Below are positions 12,872 to 16,707 of a stretch of 16,707 nucleotides of DNA, one piece after another. Source of the DNA: Spirochaetales bacterium. Its GTDB lineage: Bacteria > Spirochaetota > Spirochaetia > SZUA-6 > DRHE01. Both the position numbers and the translations under genes were made by a program. The notes beneath the pieces were generated by a model. It did no database searches, was not told the DNA's origin, and saw nothing but the letters and a program-made list of their open reading frames with translations. Every line of letters starts with the position of its first letter. Positions within the stretch are counted from its first letter, which is position 1. The stretch is from positions 1 through 16,707 of the forward strand of contig JAFGFV010000205.1 of NCBI GenBank assembly GCA_016930895.1, read 5' to 3'.

Positions 12872-15274
12872 TCAGGGACGCATCAGGGTACGGGAAACCG
12901 CGATCGACTCGGCCCCGATCCGGGTCAGGGGCAGCGGTGTCGCCCGACCGGCCATCCAGGGACGGATCATGTCCGCGTAGTGCCGGAACCCCGGGCGCCC
13001 CGACTGCCCCATGGGGCCCATGATGGTCGTGCCGTCCGGATCGGCCAGGGAGATCACCATCCGCAGGGAGGGGATGGTGGTCACCTGGAAGCCTTTCCTG
13101 GCGGCCTCACGCCGTGCGGCGCGCGATGCGCCCGCCCCAGTAGCGGCCCGACCGGCGCCGTCCGCATTCGAGCTCCCCGGATCGAAGTTGGCGGCGTTCA
13201 CCGTGTTGGCGCTGCCGCCGGCGGGGTACGGCCCCCGGTTCAGGACCCAGGAGACCAGCGGCCCGGTGGCCCCCGGGTGGCGGAACAGGTAGCGGTGCAG
13301 GGCCCCCCAGACCCAGCGACGCCGGCTGCGTCCCAGGTTCTGCTCGAGGAACTCCACACTCCGGGCAAGCGCCTGTTCGCAGACCTCCGCCAGGGAGCGG
13401 CCGCCCAGCAGCCGGGCCGCCCGCGTCGAGGGCCCGGCGTACCGCGCGTCGAGCAGGCGGTCCGGGGCCGTGTACATGAAGGGCATCCAGGCCAGGAAGG
13501 CCGGGAGGGAGTTCCTGAGCATGTCCTTCAGCAGGACCCGGGAGAACTCCACCAGGAAGACCGTGAACAGGGACCCGGCGACGCTTCCCGCGTCCAGATT
13601 CCGGTCCCAGTCTCTCAGGAGGGCCGCGGCCTCCCGAGCCGCCGGCTCCTGATAGGAAAAGGCCAGGACCGTGGGCAGCAGGTGCTCCGCCCGCTTGGAG
13701 TAGCGGTCCAGCTGCATCCTCTGGAAGTCCCCGATTTCCGGCCGCGCCAGACCCCCGAGCAGCTCGGAGATCCGCTCGTGGCGATACGGCGCGGCCCAGC
13801 TGAAGGACACCGAATAAGGATACGGCCCCGCGGGTTTCTGGTTCGCGGTGACGATGGTTCCCCACGTGGGGTCGCTTTCCAGGGGGTTCTCCTTGGAGCT
13901 CACGAAACCCTCCCAGTCGCACTCCCCCGAGCCGTCGGCCGGCAGCCGTCCCGAATAGCCCCGGCGCACGGGTATCCTGCCGGTGGCGTATCTGCCGATG
14001 GAGCCGTGGACGTCCGCGAACACCAGGTTCTCCCCGACCGAGGCCACGTCCCGGGCGGCGACGACAAACTGGGCTGCGTCCCGGGCCCTGGGCATGGCCA
14101 GCAGGGCCCGCAGGGTGGTGTCCTCGAAGCGCTCCTCCGGCAGGGTGCCGTACCACTTCAGGGCCACGACCGCCTCGCTGCCGGGTTTGACCTCCGTGAT
14201 CACCGGGCCGTGGACCGTCGTGTAAATCGTGACCTCCCGCTCCCGGCCGCCGGCGATCCGGATGATCTCGCGGCGGCTCTCCATTTCCAGGGTCCTGCCG
14301 CCCGCGCGGTAGCGGGTCGGGTGACCGGGATCCACGGGCAGGACGTACAGGTCCGTGCAGTCGGTCATCACGTTGGTCATGGACCAGGCGACGTTTTCGT
14401 TGCGGCCGATCACGATCCCCGGAAGCCCGGCCATGGAAGCCCCCGCCACGTTGAGGGTGGGACAGTGCAAGTGGCAGAAGAACCAGACCTGCGGGACCAT
14501 GGTGTCCAGGTGCGGGTCGTTGGCCAGGAGCGGCTTGTTCCCCGGCCCGCGGGCGGCGACCCAGCTGTTGCTCCCGCCGCTCCGCGGGGCGAGCGAGGGA
14601 TAGAAGGCCAGAGCGGCGCGGAGCAGGGGCGCAATCTTTGCCCCTCGGAAGCGCTCGAAGAAGCCCTCCGCGGGCAGGCTTTCGCCGGGGCCCGAAGCGA
14701 ACAGCTCGTCCCAACGTTCCCCGTCCAGGGTGTCGCGGTCGAGCAGGGCGATCAGCTCTTCCATGTAGTTCGTCTGCAGGAACCAGCTGTTCACCGCGAT
14801 GGTGCCGCCCAGCTCCTCGACCGCATAGGGCCGGGGCCTGAGCTTCAGGGTGCGGAACTCGAGCGGCAGCTCGTCCCCGCACAGGGCCAGGCAGGCGTTC
14901 GCCCCGTCGGCATAGCCCTGAAACAGCTCCCGCTCGGCGGGAGTGAGCCGGGCCAGGGGCCGGGTCTGCAGGTTGGAGAAACCCGCCAGGCGGCTGAAGT
15001 GATCGAGGTCCACCGCCGCCTCCCCTGCCACCTCCGCCAGCGTCCCGGCCGCCAACCGGCGCAGGGTCTCCATCTGCCACAGCCGCTCCTTGGCGTGCAG
15101 GAAGCCTTGCGCCACCATCAGGTCCCGCTCGTTCTCGGCGAACACGTGCGGGATGCCGAAGCGATCTTGAAGGACCTCCACCCCAGCCGACAGAGGCAGG
15201 CCCTGCACCTCCCCCGGGGCTGCCCGCATGCCCCTCCTCACCACGAGACTGAGCAGTGCGTTGGTTCGTTTCAA
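12872..15274 (-). CDS. Penicillin acylase family N-terminal-nucleophile hydrolase
   Basis: The protein has 800 residues. Family members cleave amide bonds of acyl side chains (beta-lactams, acyl-homoserine lactones, or others) and mature by self-cleavage. The catalytic Ser235 follows Gly in RSGGSNSWVAARG, so an alpha chain of about 234 residues and a beta chain of about 566 are expected. LLANDPHL (249-256), GRNENVAWSMTN (290-301), an NRGPYPAGGSANTVNAANF block and PMGQSGRPGFRHYADMIRPWM near the C-terminus are family-typical. The start is TTG at 15274: GGAGGG lies 6 nt upstream (15286-15281). Met16 (ATG, 15229) is the alternative. Residues 1-20 are only mildly hydrophobic and basic, so no convincing signal peptide is seen, although homologues are mostly periplasmic. 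A Gly/Ala/Arg-rich insertion lies near residues 685-720. Probably last gene of the operon with the 155-aa and NqrF-like genes. Confidence 0.9.
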   Translation of the reverse strand: MKRTNALLSLVVRRGMRAAPGEVQGLPLSAGVEVLQDRFGIPHVFAENERDLMVAQGFLHAKERLWQMETLRRLAAGTLAEVAGEAAVDLDHFSRLAGFSNLQTRPLARLTPAERELFQGYADGANACLALCGDELPLEFRTLKLRPRPYAVEELGGTIAVNSWFLQTNYMEELIALLDRDTLDGERWDELFASGPGESLPAEGFFERFRGAKIAPLLRAALAFYPSLAPRSGGSNSWVAARGPGNKPLLANDPHLDTMVPQVWFFCHLHCPTLNVAGASMAGLPGIVIGRNENVAWSMTNVMTDCTDLYVLPVDPGHPTRYRAGGRTLEMESRREIIRIAGGREREVTIYTTVHGPVITEVKPGSEAVVALKWYGTLPEERFEDTTLRALLAMPRARDAAQFVVAARDVASVGENLVFADVHGSIGRYATGRIPVRRGYSGRLPADGSGECDWEGFVSSKENPLESDPTWGTIVTANQKPAGPYPYSVSFSWAAPYRHERISELLGGLARPEIGDFQRMQLDRYSKRAEHLLPTVLAFSYQEPAAREAAALLRDWDRNLDAGSVAGSLFTVFLVEFSRVLLKDMLRNSLPAFLAWMPFMYTAPDRLLDARYAGPSTRAARLLGGRSLAEVCEQALARSVEFLEQNLGRSRRRWVWGALHRYLFRHPGATGPLVSWVLNRGPYPAGGSANTVNAANFDPGSSNADGAGRAATGAGASRAARREAARKGFQVTTIPSLRMVISLADPDGTTIMGPMGQSGRPGFRHYADMIRPWMAGRATPLPLTRIGAESIAVSRTLMRP

Positions 15275-15359
15275 GGGCTACCCTCCATGGGAATTCCGGT
15301 GTGGTGGACGGTTGAAGCGGGCACAGGGCAACGCGCCGCCAGCGGCACGGCAGCCCTGC

Positions 15360-15827
15360 TCACTCCGCCGGCTCGACCTCCAGGACCGCTGCCAGCACCG
15401 CAGGCTCGAGACGGAACTTGGAGCCCTTGCCCTCGTAGAAGCCGTGGGAGTAGATCATGTGGATGTGCAGGTCCGTGAAGACCACCTCGCGCTCGAGCTC
15501 GAGATTGCGCACCGTGATGTTGGTCTTGGGGAAGACGCCCGGGTCCCCGAAGGGACACGGCAGCTTTCCCCGCACCGAATCCACCCGCACCTCGAAGTGC
15601 GCGGCGACCTCGATGAACTCGCCCAGGCCCTGCATCCCCGCTTCCCGCAGCTCGATCATGCGCTGCGCGATCCCCTGGTGGGTCAGGTTCAGGCGCTTGA
15701 CCTCTTCGTCGTCCTCCACCAGGATATCGATGAGCTTGCGCGGGTCGGTTCCCAGGAATCCGTCCAGGGTGATCACCCCGGGGGCCATCTTCTCCTGGAT
15801 CCGGTCCATCTGTACGGTCTGCTTCAT
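15360..15827 (-). CDS. Conserved-looking hypothetical protein, 155 aa
   Basis: I do not recognise the family. The ATG at 15827-15825 has GAGGAG 8 nt upstream, and the start lies 22 bp after the stop of the NqrF-like gene, so co-transcription is likely. The protein is acidic and soluble, with no signal peptide or membrane segment. Visible points are an N-terminal KLIDILVEDDEEVKRLNLTHQGIAQRMIELREAG helical part (residues 31-64) resembling a small helical or HTH-like bundle, one Cys in KLPCPFGDPG (residue 91), and a C-terminal His-rich strand region DLHIHMIYSHGFYEGKG (119-135). The cluster of three His could bind a metal, but this is a guess. The protein-like composition, good ribosome site and tight spacing make it a real gene. 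Confidence 0.8.
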   Translation of the reverse strand: MKQTVQMDRIQEKMAPGVITLDGFLGTDPRKLIDILVEDDEEVKRLNLTHQGIAQRMIELREAGMQGLGEFIEVAAHFEVRVDSVRGKLPCPFGDPGVFPKTNITVRNLELEREVVFTDLHIHMIYSHGFYEGKGSKFRLEPAVLAAVLEVEPAE

Positions 15828-15849
15828 GAGGCTTGCTCCTCGCCGCCGC

Positions 15850-16707
15850 TCACGCGAACTTGTCGTAGTAGATCAGCTGTTCCGGTATGCCCTTGGCGGT
15901 CAGCACCTTGATGCTGGCGTCGATCATCCCCGGGCTGCCGCACAGGTAGGCCTCGACGTTGTCTCCGCTGTTCAGATGCCGGTCCAGCACCTCGGTGATC
16001 AGCCCGGTCTCCCCGGTCCAGTTGTCCTCGGGCGCCGGCCTGGAGAGGGCCGGTACGTACCTGAAATTGGGCAGCTTCTCTTCCAGCTCCCGCATCTCCT
16101 CGACCAGGAACAGGTCCCGCTTGGACACCGCCCCGAAGAAGTAGGTGGCCTTCCGGTTGATCCCCTTCTCCGCCATGCTCAGGAGGATCGACTTGATCGG
16201 GGCGTTCCCGGACCCCCCCGCAATGAACACGATGTCCCGGTCGGTGTCCCGGAGGAAGAACTCCCCGTAGGGACCGTTGACGGTGACTTCGTCGCCCTCC
16301 TTCATGTACTGGAACACGTAGGTGGTGCAGATGCCGTTTGGGACCAGGCGGATCTCCAGCTCCACGATGTCCTTCTGGGAAGGGTTGGAGGAGCAGGAGT
16401 AGGCGCGATACACGCTCTCGGAGGACAGCTCGTACTCCGGGGTCTGGAACTGGATGTACTGACCCGGTCGAAAGCTGATCTCCGGCGGGTCCAGGAGCCT
16501 CAGGGTGATCTCCCTGATGTCGTGGGTCAGGTCCCGGATCCGCTCCACCCGGGTGCGGTACTCCTTGACGTTGAACAGCTCCTCGGGAATCCAGATCGAC
16601 AGATCCTTCTTGGCCTTGATCTGACAGGACAGGCGGATGTTCTGTTCCTTTTCCTCTTCGGTGATCCAGGGAAGCTCCGTGGCCAGGTATTCGCCCACAT
16701 CCGAGGT
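15850..16707 (-). CDS. NqrF-like flavin/NADH oxidoreductase, C-terminal part (2Fe-2S ferredoxin domain mostly outside window)
   Basis: The frame is open to the end of the window (stop TGA at 15852-15850), so the N-terminus is missing; the GTG at 16698 is probably internal. NIRLSCQIKAKKDLSIWIPEELF is the end of a plant-type 2Fe-2S ferredoxin domain, with the last cluster Cys in LSCQ. A ferredoxin-NADP reductase-like module follows: RPGQYIQFQTPEYE, the FAD motif RAYSCSSNP, GPYGEFFLRDTD, the NADH-binding IAGGSGNAPIKSILL, and the C-terminal CGSPGMIDASIKVL ending in YYDKFA. This is the architecture of the F subunit of Na+-translocating NADH:quinone reductase and of soluble oxygenase reductases. 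No N-terminal membrane helix can be judged here and no other nqr genes are in view. Either an Nqr-like or a stand-alone reductase is possible. Confidence 0.85.
   Translation of the reverse strand, partial: TSDVGEYLATELPWITEEEKEQNIRLSCQIKAKKDLSIWIPEELFNVKEYRTRVERIRDLTHDIREITLRLLDPPEISFRPGQYIQFQTPEYELSSESVYRAYSCSSNPSQKDIVELEIRLVPNGICTTYVFQYMKEGDEVTVNGPYGEFFLRDTDRDIVFIAGGSGNAPIKSILLSMAEKGINRKATYFFGAVSKRDLFLVEEMRELEEKLPNFRYVPALSRPAPEDNWTGETGLITEVLDRHLNSGDNVEAYLCGSPGMIDASIKVLTAKGIPEQLIYYDKFA

Noticed and set aside
11906..15478. A 1190-codon open frame on the plus strand across mutY and the acylase gene
   Set aside because: It runs in the wrong frame through mutY and antisense through the acylase, with Arg/Pro/Gly-rich composition and no domain.

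Overview
The window is high-GC DNA (clearly above 60% by eye) from a bacterium. The gene set points to a Gram-negative-type cell with a periplasm: a Na+/phosphate cotransporter, an exported rhodanese, an exported nitrilase-like protein, an Rnk-like regulator, an RhlE-like helicase, an NqrF-like reductase and a penicillin-acylase homologue. I could not fix the phylum. The AspRS style (RDHGG near the N-terminus, EHTQID in motif 2) recalls spirochaete and other deep-branching bacterial enzymes, but that is an impression from memory. No rRNA, tRNA, CRISPR array, transposase or integrase was seen. The region looks chromosomal and densely packed.

Layout. (1) 1-818, +: 3' part of a Na/Pi cotransporter ending in a PhoU-like domain. 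(2) 844-3760, -: a MATE transporter and an exported nitrilase-superfamily protein whose stop and start codons overlap (GTGA), followed by an exported rhodanese that seems to have its own promoter. (3) 3761-3890: a divergent promoter region. (4) 3891-7344, +: a two-gene operon. The first gene fuses a PTS EIIA domain to an octopine/nopaline-type opine dehydrogenase. The second joins a B12-binding domain (DxHxxG) to a glutamate-mutase-E-like barrel in one chain. (5) 7427-9703, +: an Rnk-like Gre-domain protein, an RRM RNA-binding protein with a long leader, and a DEAD-box helicase. The last two look like a cold/RNA-remodelling pair. (6) 9695-9823: an unusual repeat with one hairpin arm and five complementary 15-bp tandem copies, running into the aspS promoter. 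(7) 9824-12833, +: aspS and mutY, overlapping by 14 bp. (8) 12872-16707, -: an NqrF-like reductase (cut by the window end), an unrecognised 155-aa protein and a penicillin-acylase-family hydrolase, read in that order and probably co-transcribed.

The best candidate for an undescribed system is the 3829-7344 operon. A phosphocarrier domain is attached directly to an opine dehydrogenase and followed at once by a single-chain B12 carbon-skeleton-mutase-like enzyme. A plausible reading is that the mutase isomerises an amino or keto acid, the dehydrogenase joins or splits an opine made from it, and PTS phosphorylation senses carbon state. The divergently transcribed MATE pump could move the product. 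Only the domains and gene order are seen; the pathway is inference.

Regulation is unusually legible. Six sigma70-like promoters with 17- or 18-bp spacers can be read. Three of them (rhodanese, rnk-like, aspS) put the -10 box only 7-8 nt before the ATG, which predicts leaderless mRNAs. The RRM gene has instead a leader of about 200 nt containing a perfect 7-nt complement of its own Shine-Dalgarno sequence.
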